In this document: piece by piece, positions 44,006 to 56,780 of the stretch | How the letters are laid out: every line of letters starts with the position of its first letter | How positions within the stretch are numbered: the first letter of the stretch is position 1 | Assembly: GCA_003117195.1 (NCBI GenBank) | Contig: BDSI01000059.1 | Location: 393,481-457,480 of the forward strand | Direction of reading: 5' to 3' | Source of the DNA: Eudorina sp. 2006-703-Eu-15 | Taxonomy: Eukaryota; Chlorophyta; Chlorophyceae; Chlamydomonadales; Volvocaceae | DNA: 64,000 nucleotides | Notes under the pieces: model-generated | Told to the model about the DNA's origin: nothing | Database searches by the model: none | What the model saw: only the letters and a program-made list of their open reading frames with translations | Translations under genes and position numbers: made by a program

Positions 44006-44390
44006 TGTTCCTGGTATGGTAATATCTCGATGTTTTATCCAACAAGCTTTGATAAATACCTGCTGCACAAAGTTCACGAATACGCGCACCAATTCTGGTT
44101 CAATACAGTTGTTTGGATTCGCACGACAACTTCTACAGCCTTTTGCTATTTCAACGCACCGAACACGACATGTCCTATTTTGTTTTGCACTTATTAACTT
44201 CATTACAATTGCATGAGCCCGTGTTGATCTACTCGAAACTGACCTTCAAAACTTGGACACTACACGGCTAGCTTCAGCCTGCTTCGCCGCGCGTAACTGC
44301 ATTGGACTCGCTTTCTACTTGCTGTCGCCAAGGCGTTTTTAGTCTTCCAGTTACAGGTCGTCGTTCAAGTTTGCATCGTTCGTTGCGATC
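44006..44390. promoter_or_regulatory. Divergent promoter region between the DUF493 and ACBP genes
   Basis: 385 bases separate the two start codons. The stretch is clearly more AT-rich than the coding flanks and must hold both promoters and both 5' UTRs. No convincing TATA box was seen in either direction. Confidence 0.6.
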
Positions 44391-47300
44391 ATGACCGCGT
44401 GTCCTCTTGCGTATCCTGATAAGTTTCACGCTGCGGCGAAATTCTGGAAGCTTAATGTGTCTGGTAAGTTTCATGGTTGGTGCCGTTGCGGCTTGAGCCG
44501 CGACTGTTGCAAAGCGGTCGCCTCATCCAACCGTTGCAGGGGCCAAAACCCTGTCCCAGGAGAATCAGCTCCTCCTCTATGCCCTGCATCAACAAGCTGC
44601 AGTGGGCCCAAACACCACTCCTCGCCCGGTACGGTTGGACTTCTCCTGGTCACCTGTTTTGCATTTTCGTGCTTCGTATGTGCAACAACTCCCCGGCCGG
44701 TTGCTTCTGGAGCTCACCAGTCCGAACCTGTGCCCTGCCCGGTGCATTTGCCCGCAGTGGGGCTGGAACGTGGTTGAGTCCACCAAGTGGCAGGGGTGGA
44801 AAGAGCTCGGGAATATGACGACTATGGAGGCCATGCGGCTCTTCGTAAGGACGCTTGATGAAGCGCAGGTGGGTCCGCACGCAGGGGTTGCCGATAGCTG
44901 CCACTGTGGCGCAGCATCATCGGTTCAACGCACTGACACCGTGGAGGTGTAAGGCGACCGGGGTATCCTAGGCACTATACAGCGTCCTCATGCTTTGGCC
45001 GCAACATTTGTACCAAAGACTTGAAACTGAATGAAATTGACGTATTATCTGAGGTGCAGTTGGAACTCTGCTTGAGGTTCGGATTCCTTGACTTTTGTAC
45101 GGAAGTACGGCCAACCTACCGATGGACATCATAATGCGATGAGCTGCATGTCCAATGACCATATCACGTGGTGTCGCCTTCGCCGATGCACTATTGGTGT
45201 CCCTGCAGCCGGACTGGTGGGCCTTGCTGCAGCAAAGCGAAACCCAAGCCGCGGTGGAGACCCCGGGTAAGGGCGCGGCACCCAACAAGTGATTGCGATT
45301 TTCTTGCGGGAGCACCCTGAACAATTGACGGATAATCAAACGTCGGCGGCCTTGGTATGCTGATGTCATAAGACGATACACGCCTGTAGACAGTCATGTT
45401 CACCGTCGGAATCCTTGAATCTTTATGCGCTTGAGAGTCGCGTGCCCCGCCGTTTTTTAATGCAGCAGCAGGAACAGAGACGGCCGCACCGAGGCAGTCG
45501 CGGTCAGTGGCGCAGCGTGCGCTGCTGGGTCTCTGGACGCAGCTGGACTCTCCCTCTGAGGTCAGCAGGAAGCCGTTGCCTCGGTACGAGTCGGCGGCGG
45601 CCGTCCTGGGCGACGCCATGTACGTCTTGGGAGGCAACTATGGTGGGTGCCGGCCGTGTATGTCGACACATAGCTTGGCTTACGTGAAACGATATCGGCG
45701 GTTTGCGGGGAGAGCAGGCTAGGGGGCGCGATGGGACGGGGTGCGGCTCAGTGTGACGCGTTCCCTCGCACGGCGTTGAGGAGTGCTCGCGTGGACTGAA
45801 GCTTCTCCGCTGCGTGCGGCTGGGAAGAGGCGTCCAATGCCTCCATAGAGACAGTTTGGCAAGCGTTGGTGGTGTCAGACGGCTCTGAGAGAGAGAGAGA
45901 AAGAGAGGGGGACCGACCCTGACAGCACCAGCGTGTGTGGTCGGGAAGGAGGACGTCCAGCCCATCCCAAGGGCACAATGCGCTCGTAACGCACCTGAAA
46001 GGGAACGTGATCTCGACCGCGACCTGAGAAGACCGGACAGGGCGGCTGCGCCACCACACACATTCAGGCGGACCTCCCAGAATGCCGGACGCTCATTCAG
46101 CAGCAAGCCCGTGAAAATCGTGAGCCGCGCTGCCGGCCTTTTTCCGCACTGTGTGAATGTCTTGTGCATATCCAGGGTCCTTACTTGGTTGCTGCCGCCA
46201 CTGGGCCGGCCTCCGCTGTCAACAGGTGGGCGATATCTGTCGGATGTGTGGGCGCTGGATCTGGCCACGGGCTCGTGGTCGCCGCTGCAGTTGCAGTCCG
46301 AGAGCGCGGACGGGGCGGCAGGCACGTCAGGATTCCCACCAACCGCCGGCCACACCGTCACGCCGTGGCATGGCAAGCTGGTCGTGCTGGGCGGACACAC
46401 CAAGGTGCGTGTGCGCACGACGGATGCGAAGATGGGCCAAGGCCAGTCAGGCTTACCTAGCGGTGTGTATCTGCGGGCGCTTCAGATTTTAGGGCACGGG
46501 AGGCGCCACTAACCAACAATGGTAGATATGAGCTTTCCCCCTAACAGTTTATTTTTCAGTTGGTCGCGAGCAGCGCCGTCGTCTGGGGTTTTCGCCGTCC
46601 CGGCTGACCTCCTTGTTCACTTCATCACTCGCCAGACCTCGGTAATGCGCATTTCGTTCGCGCATTCGTCGTCATACCCCGCTAGATTTGAAATGCAAAC
46701 GCCGCTTGGTGTGTTGGGCCTCTGGGGGCACCCTAACTCGGCCGTTCTCCAACCCGGGGCTCCAATTGCCGGCCCCGCAGGCCAAGGGCGACACCGCCAT
46801 GTCGCTGCGGGTGGTGGACCCGGCTGCTCGCACCATCACATCGCCGGAGGTCTCCGGCCGCGCCCCATCTGCGCGTGGTGGTCACACGGTGAGCTTGATT
46901 TCAAATTCAAATTCAAATACACTTTCCACGGCCTGATTTCGATTCGCATGGACTCGTTCCATGTTGACAGTAAGTTCCCATGGACTCTACATATTGCCAT
47001 TTGATTGTTTTTAGAGACTCAACCCAGTTCCCGTCGGTCACACCGGTGGACTGTGGACTTAACCCAGTTCCCGTCGGTCACACCGGTGGACTGTGGACTC
47101 AACCCAGTTCCCGTCGGTCACACCGGTGGACTGTCAGCCGGCCGTGGGCGATGTGCCGACGCGGCAAATGGGCGGGGATCACCACGTGGAGGTGTGGGCG
47201 GTCAGGAGTGCAGGACCGCCCCGCAGATGTTTCCGCATACAGCTCCGCGAACCGCGAGCTCAGCAGGGTATCAGCACGTCGCGCCGGGGGAATGACGACA

Positions 47301-50300
47301 TGCAGCAGCAGTCATTCATCACTCCCTTTCAATCCATGCGCACCACTCAACGTCTTGTTGCGTGAAGCTTAGATTCCTGAAGGTCAGCTGGGCTGGTTTG
47401 TCCATCCGCCAGTCCCGCGCCCGTCCATCTGCTCGTCTGTGGTGTCGCCCAACCGGATCCACGGGCTCGATCTTGATCTTAAGTTCTTAACGGTGTTCGT
47501 CGCCGATCTTGACTGTGTTTGTCGCCGACCGCCAGGCCACCCTGCTTGGCAACAAGCTGTGGATCATCGGTGGGGAGGACAGCGGGCGGCGGGCGCTGTC
47601 TGACGTGCACGTCCTGGATCTGGAGACCCTCTCCTGGAGCAGCCCAGAGGTGCGATGGGTACCCGCGGCTGCACCGAATGACCGGGGCAGCGGGCGGGCA
47701 AGGTTGACGCGCGTTCCTGCGACTTTGACGGGGCAGTGGCGACCGGCTTGCGGACCCGCATGATGGCACACGGGGTATATTGGTGCTTGGTTTGGGTCGG
47801 GAGGGTCTCTTGTCTAAGCACACGGAGTGCCCCGGGTGTACCCGGAAGCGTTCGTCCGGTTGTTCAAAGAACACCCGGGGGTGACTGGTGTGCGTGTTTG
47901 GGTCGGGGGGGCTTCTTTCTCGCTGAACACACACCCGGGGTCACCAACACTCGTGTGTGGGGGGTAAACCAATCCAACAAGGGGGGTAAACCAATCCAAC
48001 ACTCGTGTGTGGGGGTTCCGGCTGCGCAGGTCCAGGGCAAGGTGCCACCTGGCCGCTCCGCCTCGTGCGCGACCGCGCTGCATGACCGCTACATCTTGCT
48101 GTTCGGAGGTGCGCACATCGGCCGTCCGGCTCGTAGTCAAGGAAAACCAGACCCTCGTCTATTTGCGGCACTTTCAGCGCCCCACCCGTTGTGTGTTTAC
48201 GTGACGCGTTCGGATGGGAGCTGCGCAAAGCAAGCCGGGTCAGCAGCTGTTGACGAGTGCCCCTCCTCTGTCATCACGGCTGTCGTGGGCGAAAAGGTTG
48301 GCTGTACCATCACCACAGTAATCCCCAGGCGGCACGGGCGGTGCAGCCAAGCTGACCTTGCCCAGTAAACGGGCCTCCTCACCACTGGAGGAGGGATGCC
48401 CGAGGCTTTACGATACGAGGGTCTGTCTGTGCAGGCGGCTCCGTTGCGACTTGCTTCAGCGACGTCCACCTCTTTGACACCGAGGAGCTCACCTGGTCAC
48501 CTGTGGCGCAGGTGGGGGAAGGTGGGGGAAGGTGGGGGAAGGTGGTGGGGTCTCTGGCGAACGCGGAACAATGGGAACTGCAACAACGACATTGCGCACG
48601 GACAGAGACGCATGTCAGAGACTTCTCTATGCCTGGGAATTTCCTTTGTCATGTCGCATGACCGACGACTTGTGACAAAAAGCATCCCTGTATTGATGCC
48701 ACTCGGTTCGTTCACCTCTGGATTTCTAGATGCGTCATCGCCGCCCGTTCCGAATCGCAAAGGCGTTAACGTTTGCGTCCGTCCGTCCGTCCGTCCGCCA
48801 CCCCGCGACTGCTTTCGGCGGCCTTGGGCAACGCCTTGCAAAGCAGGCGGGTGCCAAAGTGACGCCCAGGGCCGGCCACGCGGGCGCCTTGCTGGGGGAC
48901 ATTTGGTACATCGTTGGCGGCGGCAACAACGTCAAGGGATGTACGGACCTTCTGGCGGCTGATCTGTCGGGAGTACCCGAGTCGGGCACCGTCACGTGGC
49001 ACGTCGTGACGTCGGTGCGTAGGACGTTAAGGCGTTGGGCGTGAAGGCACTATTACATATGTCTCATCATTGTATATGTGTCTCTCCCTGCGGAGCGGTT
49101 GTTTCAGCGCGTGACCTGCCGTACACACTTGACAGCCCCTTTGGTCGAATCAACCGACCCTAGGGATGCCGGGACCCTCGCATGTCTTGGAAATCAGATA
49201 CCTTGTCCGTCCTGCTCGTACATTACCTGTTGCTGTAATGAGTATGTATGTGTAAAAATCTTGCCTTGTTTGTGCATGCGCGTGTGGGATAACTTAGTCA
49301 CCAGTCAGTCACGAGTGGCGATTCCTGTTTTGGAGTCCTTACGCAGAGGTCCCTTTCCCTTTTGGTAACGCTAATGTACATCGTCAGGTGGCCGTGCGCG
49401 ATCCACTCAGCAGCGAGGGTATCAGTCTGGTCGTACTGCCCGGAGAGCGCGTCCTTGTCACGTTCGGTGGCTATAACGGCAAGTACCAGAACGCCGTCAG
49501 CATCTTCCGCGCGCCCGAGGGCTCCGCCGCGTTGTTGGCGGGGGCACTGGCGGCGGCGGCGGTGGCCGTGGAGGAGGCCAAGGCGAAGTTGGTCAACGGA
49601 TCAGCAGGCCACGCAGCTTCTGCGGCCGCAGAGCAAGAGCCACCAGCGGTCAAGAAGGCCGCCGATGTTGGCGCTGCGCCGGCGGCGCCGGCAGCACCAG
49701 CGGCGGCGGCCAAGCCGGCGGCGCCGCCGCCGCTGCCTGCTGACCCGGCCGCGGAGCTCCGTCAGCACGTTTCGGACCTCAAGGCGCAGCTTGAGGGCGC
49801 GCGTCGCGAGGCGGAGGCGGCGATCCGGGAGTCGGCGGCGGCCAAGGAGAGCGCAGCGACTGAGCTTGCGCTGCTGCGCAAGCAACTAACGGCCTCGCAA
49901 GCCGCCGCGGCGGAGGCTAACAAGGTGCGGCGCGGCGGTCGATTCACGGGGGGGATCTCAGTTGTTGCGGCTACCCAACAACCCGCGGGTTGGATTCCAA
50001 ACGTTCGGTTGGGACGATGGCCACCGACGCCGCGCGTAGGGAGGGCGAAGGAACGAAGGCTACAGGGAGGAACGAAGGCCAGGACAAAGGCGCATTTGAT
50101 AGTGAGACGAGGCCACAGCCGTGAAAAAGCAACCCAGCGCCGCAGGCGCCGACCAGCCGCCAGCCCCATCGTTGCTCCTTCCAAGTACGGTACTCGGGCG
50201 CAAAACCCAGCCATGCGGTGCAAAGGCATGCGACCCGGGACTTTACAGTTGCAGTGTGCAAGATTTGGGGAGGGGCCTTCAGGCATCACCGGCCAGAGTG

Positions 50301-51165
50301 CCAGACCAGTTCATGTCTAGTCGGGCCGTAGGCCCATAGCCCAGCCCATAGCCGCATGGGCCTTTGACACGATCGCGGACGGTCTGGTGACACGTCCTCC
50401 GCCAGCGATCCGAGCGATCGATCGCATCATTTCTAGCACCGCCGCGGGATCTGGTGGGTGGGTTTGGCCGGGCCGAGAGCTTGTCGCGATGAGCACCGAC
50501 AGAACTTTTGACCGACAGATCTATAAAAAGAGGTATGGGAAGCGCTTTGACGACAGAACTTTGACGCACCATGCCCTGATCGCACCATGCCCCATTCTCT
50601 GCCCTCCCTGGCGCCCCCCTTCCGGCCATAAGGCCCTGGATGAGGCGCGGACCTCGTTGGGCGCGGAGCAGGCCAAGGTCCTCAAGCTTGAGGCGCAGGT
50701 GGCGGAGCTCCAGGTGGGGTCCTTGGGAGTCAGTGGTTCCTTGTGGGGTCCTTGGGAGGGGCCAGCGAAACGGGTGTGGCTGAAACAGCTGGTTCAGAGA
50801 TGCAAGGGACCGAGGCGGGCCCGGTTCCTGGCAGAGAAAGGGGCCCGGGAAGCTCAGGAAACTGACGTCTGCTGCACTGACCATATGCCTATTCCTACCG
50901 GCATCTCCATCTCTTCTCGCTGCTTTCATGCCAGTACGGTCCCCCACGGTGAGCCAGCGGACGCGCGTGTAATAAGCGCATCCTGCCGGTTTGTATGATG
51001 TCGTCTCCGACAACGCAGGCCAAGCTGGGCCAGGTGGTGGAGCTCGAAAAGGAACTGGATAAGTACCGCCGCGCTGCGCGCGAGGCTGCGGAGAAGGAGG
51101 CGGCCGCGAAGAAGGGCGGGGGCGGCTTCTGGGGTTACATCGCGGGCAGCGGGGGTTCCTCGTGA
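44391..51165 (+). CDS. Acyl-CoA-binding protein with kelch repeats (ACBP4/5-like), 663 aa
   Basis: Fourteen exons: 44391-44463, 44540-44628, 44758-44868, 45209-45266, 45472-45642, 46226-46404, 46781-46888, 47536-47649, 48030-48108, 48435-48511, 48847-49014, 49388-49924, 50633-50713 and 51019-51165. All are GT-AG with matching phases; total 664 codons, close to Arabidopsis ACBP4/5 (about 650-670 aa). Residues 1-90 form the acyl-CoA-binding domain (YPDKFHAAAKF, LLLYALHQQAAVGPNTTPRP, KWQGWKELGNMTTMEAMRLF). About six kelch blades follow (AMYVLGGNYG, KLVVLGGHTK, KLWIIGGEDS, YILLFGG, IWYIVGGGNN, VLVTFGGYNG). After these come an Ala/Pro linker and a charged coiled coil (LRQHVSDLKAQLEGARREAE). The end is GFWGYIAGSGGSS. 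No signal peptide or membrane span is seen, so it is probably cytosolic, binding long-chain acyl-CoA esters. TGTAA at 52255-52259 is a distant candidate polyadenylation signal. Confidence 0.92.
47021..47134. repeat. 40-bp tandem repeat, three copies, in an ACBP intron
   Basis: AACCCAGTTCCCGTCGGTCA recurs at 47021, 47061 and 47101, in the intron between kelch exons 46888 and 47536. Only the last copy diverges at its end. Confidence 0.9.
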
Positions 51166-54100
51166 ACAGGGCCGCGAACCCACCCGCGGCCGAAGATGAA
51201 ACGGCGGTGCGTGGCTTCTCCGGCTGTCCGGGAGGCGGACGGGAGCGACAACCATGAGCATTAATTAGCAGGAGCTGCCAGGCCAGGGCGCGTCGTCCTC
51301 TGCTTGTCTGTGAAGAAGTCAGGCTAGGCCGCGGCGCCGCCGCACAGAACCTTTGAGGCGGCGGCGGCGGCTGGACTGTCCAAGTAGGTCGGGGCGGCCG
51401 GATGGCGTACGGATGATGAGTGACTAGGCTGCATGTCCAGGATTCACATTCCCGTATTAAGGGGCAGGCGTTTCGGGTGCCGGGCTGCTGCCACGCGGCG
51501 AGGGACCCACTGCATTTGGACGGAGGCAGCAGGCGTGCGGCTGCTTGGAAGGGCCGGAACCGTCATGTTATGAGACGAGTGTGGATTCTGGTGTTTACGT
51601 GAAGCGGCGTCGGTGTGGTAGTGTCGGGGACTGTGGGGGCAACGTGTCCTGGTCTGTGGCAGTATGGACAATATGAACAAACGCAGTGGAAGGGGCGAAG
51701 TGGTATATGAGAATGTCACACACGGGTCAGAGGGTCGTCGACTACGCACGGTCTGCCCAGGGCGATGTAGTCTGGCACGACGCGGAAAGTAAATTGATCG
51801 AGCAAGTACCTGTCGTCGAGAAGGGACGTATTACGAGACATGGACGCTTGCTTGTTCCGGTGTGTATCGCGCTGGTAAGGGAACGCGCCTGGGTCGTCGA
51901 TTTCCAGCGACTGCCGAGCGACTGATGAGATGCGGATGGAATCCATCCCGCGGATCCGATGGATGGCAATACAGGCAAGGTCCTGAGCGGGCAGGGCATG
52001 TGACACTGGAGCGCTCTGACACACAAGGACGGACCTGCTGCGCCCCCGCCTTGGGACCCCGCGCCGACCGCCATCACACTGCTGCGGTCGCAGCAGATGT
52101 CGGATGGACGCCACGTGGTTGTCAGTCCCTACAGACATAGGTCTCAGGCGTCAAGAGACGTGCCCCTAGACGGGGCAAACGCGGTCGTACAACTTCCTCG
52201 CACACTGATTGTACGGCAGGTGATGGTTTGGTTTCGGTCAAGTCACCTGCTCCTTGTAACGTGGTGAGACATGGTGCAGCTGGAAGGGATGGTTCCGGAC
52301 ACCGCAACGTTTGTACGTTTCTCGTGCGCACGTTTTGCCGAGCGACCGTGGGGCCGGTCGCCAGCCCCGCCCCGTGTTTCTTTCGACATGTCAATCTCTA
52401 CCCTTATTTTTACGTCGAGAACGTCAAATCCGCTCTTTACAATCAACACCACGGTCATGCCACGACCGTACCCTTGCAAACGCCGCTCCACCCGACCGCT
52501 TCAGCAATCGCGTTCTTGCCCGAATGGCTAGCCAAGCGCCCGCAGGCTCCTCGCACACCGACAAACATCCGCCACCATCCCCACATGCACCGGAAGACGC
52601 ACCCGGCCCGCGGGACATGCGGGCTGCCGCTCCAAACGTCTTGCCGTGCTTTTGTTTGTCTCTTTTTGCACCTAGGCACCACCAACACCACGCAACAATC
52701 GACGACTCGGAATACAATGGCATGTATGCCTGCAGGAGCGGGGAACAAGTACTCAAGTCCCTGGAAGTGAAAAAGAAAATGAGACCGCGTACGCGAACGA
52801 ACATGGGAGCCAACGCTGCTTGGAAGTAGTACCCGGCACAGACGGGCAAATGCACCCGACGATCGCCCACATCCAGGAGGTGAGGTGGTGATGCAGTAAC
52901 CACCACCAGCCCCCGAGACGGCCACCACCAACCAGCCTTTGAGAAAAAAGGCAGACGCTCCCCGCATGGAAAGGGTTCCGGTCACGGTGAACGAGATCTG
53001 ACGCCGAGCACGGCAAAGCGCAGCCGCAGCAGCCCAAACCGCCTAGCCGCCGAATCATAAGACTGCAGTACAAGTGTACAACAGCGGGCTGCGCGGCGCC
53101 ACGTCCGGAGACCGTCGTAGCACCCTTGTGGGAACAAAAACACCAAGCTTTCCGAGACAAGTTTGGCTGGTGGGCCGCTCTTCCCCTCGCACCTCCTTGG
53201 CCACCTGCACTCACAAAGCGCCCGAGAACACCCCGCTTCGGCGAAAGGAGAGCTGCAAGCTCCCAAACAGTGTCCCAGTGACGTCCGATGTCCCAACGTC
53301 AAGGACCCGCACCCAAACTCAGCACCGCCACCCGGCCCCCTCTCCACCCGGAAAGGCATACGTCCGTAGTACGCAGGGTCGCGAGACGTGAGACTGACAA
53401 GGATGCCTTGCAGGCTGTCCATTAAATGTGCCCGAACCCTACCCTTGAATGACCTCATTCGCTGATCGGCCCAACACCATGTACGGTACGGTACGGTACG
53501 GCAGCAACCCGAAATTCGCCAGGCTCGTCCAGCCTTATGACATCAGCAGCAAGAAGCGTCGGGGAGATGCGGACTGTACACTGGATTACGCTCCCCGGGA
53601 CAGGACATGCGGGTGGTCTGTGTCATAACAGGCGGGCCCGCGACGTCGAGAGTTGCGCGGGTGGCGCTCCCGGGGCGTCCGTTCTGTTGGGCCGCAAAGC
53701 GCCGCCCAAGCTCCGCCGCACCTTGGCCTCTCCGAAACCATCAGCCCTCCGAAACAAACGATAAACGACTCCCCAGATGGGCTGCCACTGCCCCCGGCGG
53801 CAACCGTGCCGTTCGTGAAACTCCCCGGACACCACACATGCCAGCGCGACTGGGGCATTTACATGTGTATGCGACCCATCCCCTCTTTCCCCATTGGTAG
53901 TAGTGCTAAGTAGTGGTAGTTCAACAACCATCTCTAGGTTATATATAACCTTCTTCAACAGTTGGAATTTTTTCCTGCGGCGGCTTGGAGCGCCGTTGCG
54001 CCCGCGCAAACGGCATCTCCCCGCACGCGCGGCCGACCGGCAACCCAGTGTGCTCCGGGCATATGCCCAACGGAGCCGCTCCACGTCACGTGCACCGGCA

Positions 54101-56780
54101 CGCGCATGCCTCTGCCAGCACCCCTGACCCATCGGCTCCCATCGGCGCCTCAAAGCCAGCTTCCACCGCACCAGCCTACAGCGCACCGTCTGGTTCTGCA
54201 GCGTGCTCTGGGCAGGCATCGGTTTCCCGGCGACCAGCAAAGCGGTGCCTCCAGCAAACCGCAAGTGCAACACACACACACACACACTCTCTCTCACACA
54301 CACACACATACACACACACACATACACACACACACAGACACACGGAATTTTGAGTAGCTCAAAAGGAGATTCAACGACCGGCCTAACGTCACTCATGTGA
54401 TAGCACCAACCACGGACGGCCGGCACCGACGCCGCGGCTCAGTACGGAAGCTGCTGTCGTACAGCAACGCACAACGGCGAACGACGAGCGAGGTAGGCGC
54501 CACCACCATACTTGCCGCCGACCCAAATCCCTGCAAGCTATTTCTTGTTGTACCGAACACAATGCCGCCAAAAGCCTCGCTTGCGCGCTCTTGAGTTTTA
54601 TTATGTGTCCTGCCTTGGCCCCAGAATCCAAACTGACTACCGTACGTCCTGCCGTACGTGCCGTGCACGCCCGAGAACGAGCCGCGCGGCGCGGCGGATA
54701 CACCGCCCGGATACTGCATGGCCGGCGGGAAGGCAGATGTCACACGCGCCCACAAAGGAATACAAGTCCACGAACCTGAACCTGGAGGCGCGGAGGTGCG
54801 GACACAGACCCCACCCCGGCAAGTCCCCGTCCGGCGCCCTCAACTACCAATCCGCCGTGTGGTGGCGAGGCGAAAGGCGGAGCCCCAAGCTGTCAGAAGG
54901 ATTGATCAGGCCTGTAGTGCGACCCACTTTCCCGAATGGAGCTCCCGTCTCAAGCATTGGAAAGTCCAGCGAACCACACACACACGAGACGCAGTGACAG
55001 ACACAGACAGGAGAAGAGGGAGGGCCCGAGTGGGCATTTGCACTTAGGATTTCCGGTGCCCCCCGGCTAGCGCCAGACCCAGCACTTGATGCGCGACCAA
55101 CACAACCCAAACCCACAAACCCAAAGTAAAAAGGCAAACTCGGTTTTGTAACCAACCCACCGAGGCACGGTCCCGGCAAGGCGCATACAAGCAAACAGCC
55201 ACAAGCACACATACACACAGAATACACACGCGCAAACCCGTACATAAGAAAACTGAGCCGCGAGAGAAACGAGAAAGCCCAGCTCGAACCGCCAACCCGG
55301 CTGCGTGCGTGCGTGCGCCCACTTCCGGAATACTCAAGGGCAGACCACCATTCGGGAAGCTCCTTCCTTCTTGGGCAAGTGCTCCAATGCTCCGGTGGCT
55401 CCGGAACCAGGCAGCGGAAGCGCGTCTCGCCTCCGCGTGCGGCACGCCTCTACGACCGACCGACGCGGGCCTGAAGCGCCGCGGCGATGAGGCGGTCACG
55501 CCAGGCGGACCTGCGCACCTCGAGACACCATTGACCCTCCCCCGCCTGCACTGCTACATGGCATGGCTCATCTTGGGAGTGCACGGGCGCTGTCCACGTG
55601 CGACAAACTTTCCATCCATGCGGGTTCCAGACATTGCGCGGCATAGTTCTCATTGGATGGCACGCGGCCATACTTACGACCGTCCCTCCCATGCAATTGA
55701 GCGTCATGCTGCGAGACGAAACAGCGCAAAAGCAAACACAATCAACAACTGCCAGCCCAAAATGATTTCCCCCCCCCCGCCCCCGCCACTTGCAACACTC
55801 ATGAGTGCATGCAGCATCAGTGTGCCGTACATTACGCCGTACTAGATCAGCACAGCAGGCATAACGACGTACAAATGCGCGCAGAGGAGAAGAACCAAAA
55901 GGCAGGCGCAGGGCCAGCCCCGGACCGGATCCATCTGTAGGTCCGTCGTTGCATGGCCCGCGGAAGACCCATGGGTCGCTGTTCCTCCGCCACCCGCCCT
56001 GCATCCCCGCCCCTGAAAAAAACCCCTATGCATCATGGCCCCGTCAATGGATCCTGTTTGGAATATTCCCATTCATTGGCGTCATGCCGCCTGAGCGGGC
56101 CATAGCTCATTTTACTGTTGCCCCCCGGGCCTAAGCAAGCTCCCTGATCTGAACCTGGGGTCCAATTCTTGAAGAATTCAAATCCGTGCAGAAGCCCCAA
56201 GTGCGCGCCCGGAACAATTCTGTTCGGCCAGCATGCCCCCGCCAACGCCCCCTTCGCAGGCCCGTCCGCATCACACGCCGCCTCCAGCTTCGGAACCTGC
56301 ACCGGAACCAGCGCCAGAACCAACCACCGACACCAGGACGAAGCCGGCCTCGCCGCTCGACGGCTCCGCCGAAACTACAAACACCAAATCACCGCCACAA
56401 CGCCTTCGCAGACGCGCCGCCAGCACACCCTTTGCAGCTGGTCCGATCGAGAAGTTCCTGAAGAGGCGGCGCCCCGGCACGTCTCGGCCCTGTGACCGTT
56501 GGACGACCGAGTACGGCCCCCTGCCGGACCCAACCGAAATTTACGGGCCCCCGCGGGGACCACCATGCCGAAGCCGACGCCTCAACCCCGCCGCCTGTCC
56601 CGTTCAGCGGCACGAAGTGAGTGTGTCGACGCAACCAACGGCTGCGGCTGACTGCCCTCACACCAGACGTAACCGTCTGCGACGGTTGGCGTGGCGGCGG
56701 CGGAGACGGGCGTCATGGCGGGGCCGTGCTCACGGCCTGGCGGCGGCGCGCGGCCGGGGCCGTTCGGGACCCCTCCTCCT
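51166..56780. other. Stretch without a supportable gene
   Basis: Contains the ACBP 3' UTR, a GTAC-rich piece near 53480, CA runs at 54270-54345 and near 55200, and several open frames that match no family I recognise. Among the latter are 54658-55047 and 56233-56949 on the plus strand, both Pro/Arg-rich. Exons of a diverged gene cannot be excluded. Confidence 0.4.

Noticed and set aside
54658..55047. 129-codon plus-strand open frame
   Set aside because: Open, but with no motif, no codon-pattern support and no splice context; left as unexplained sequence.
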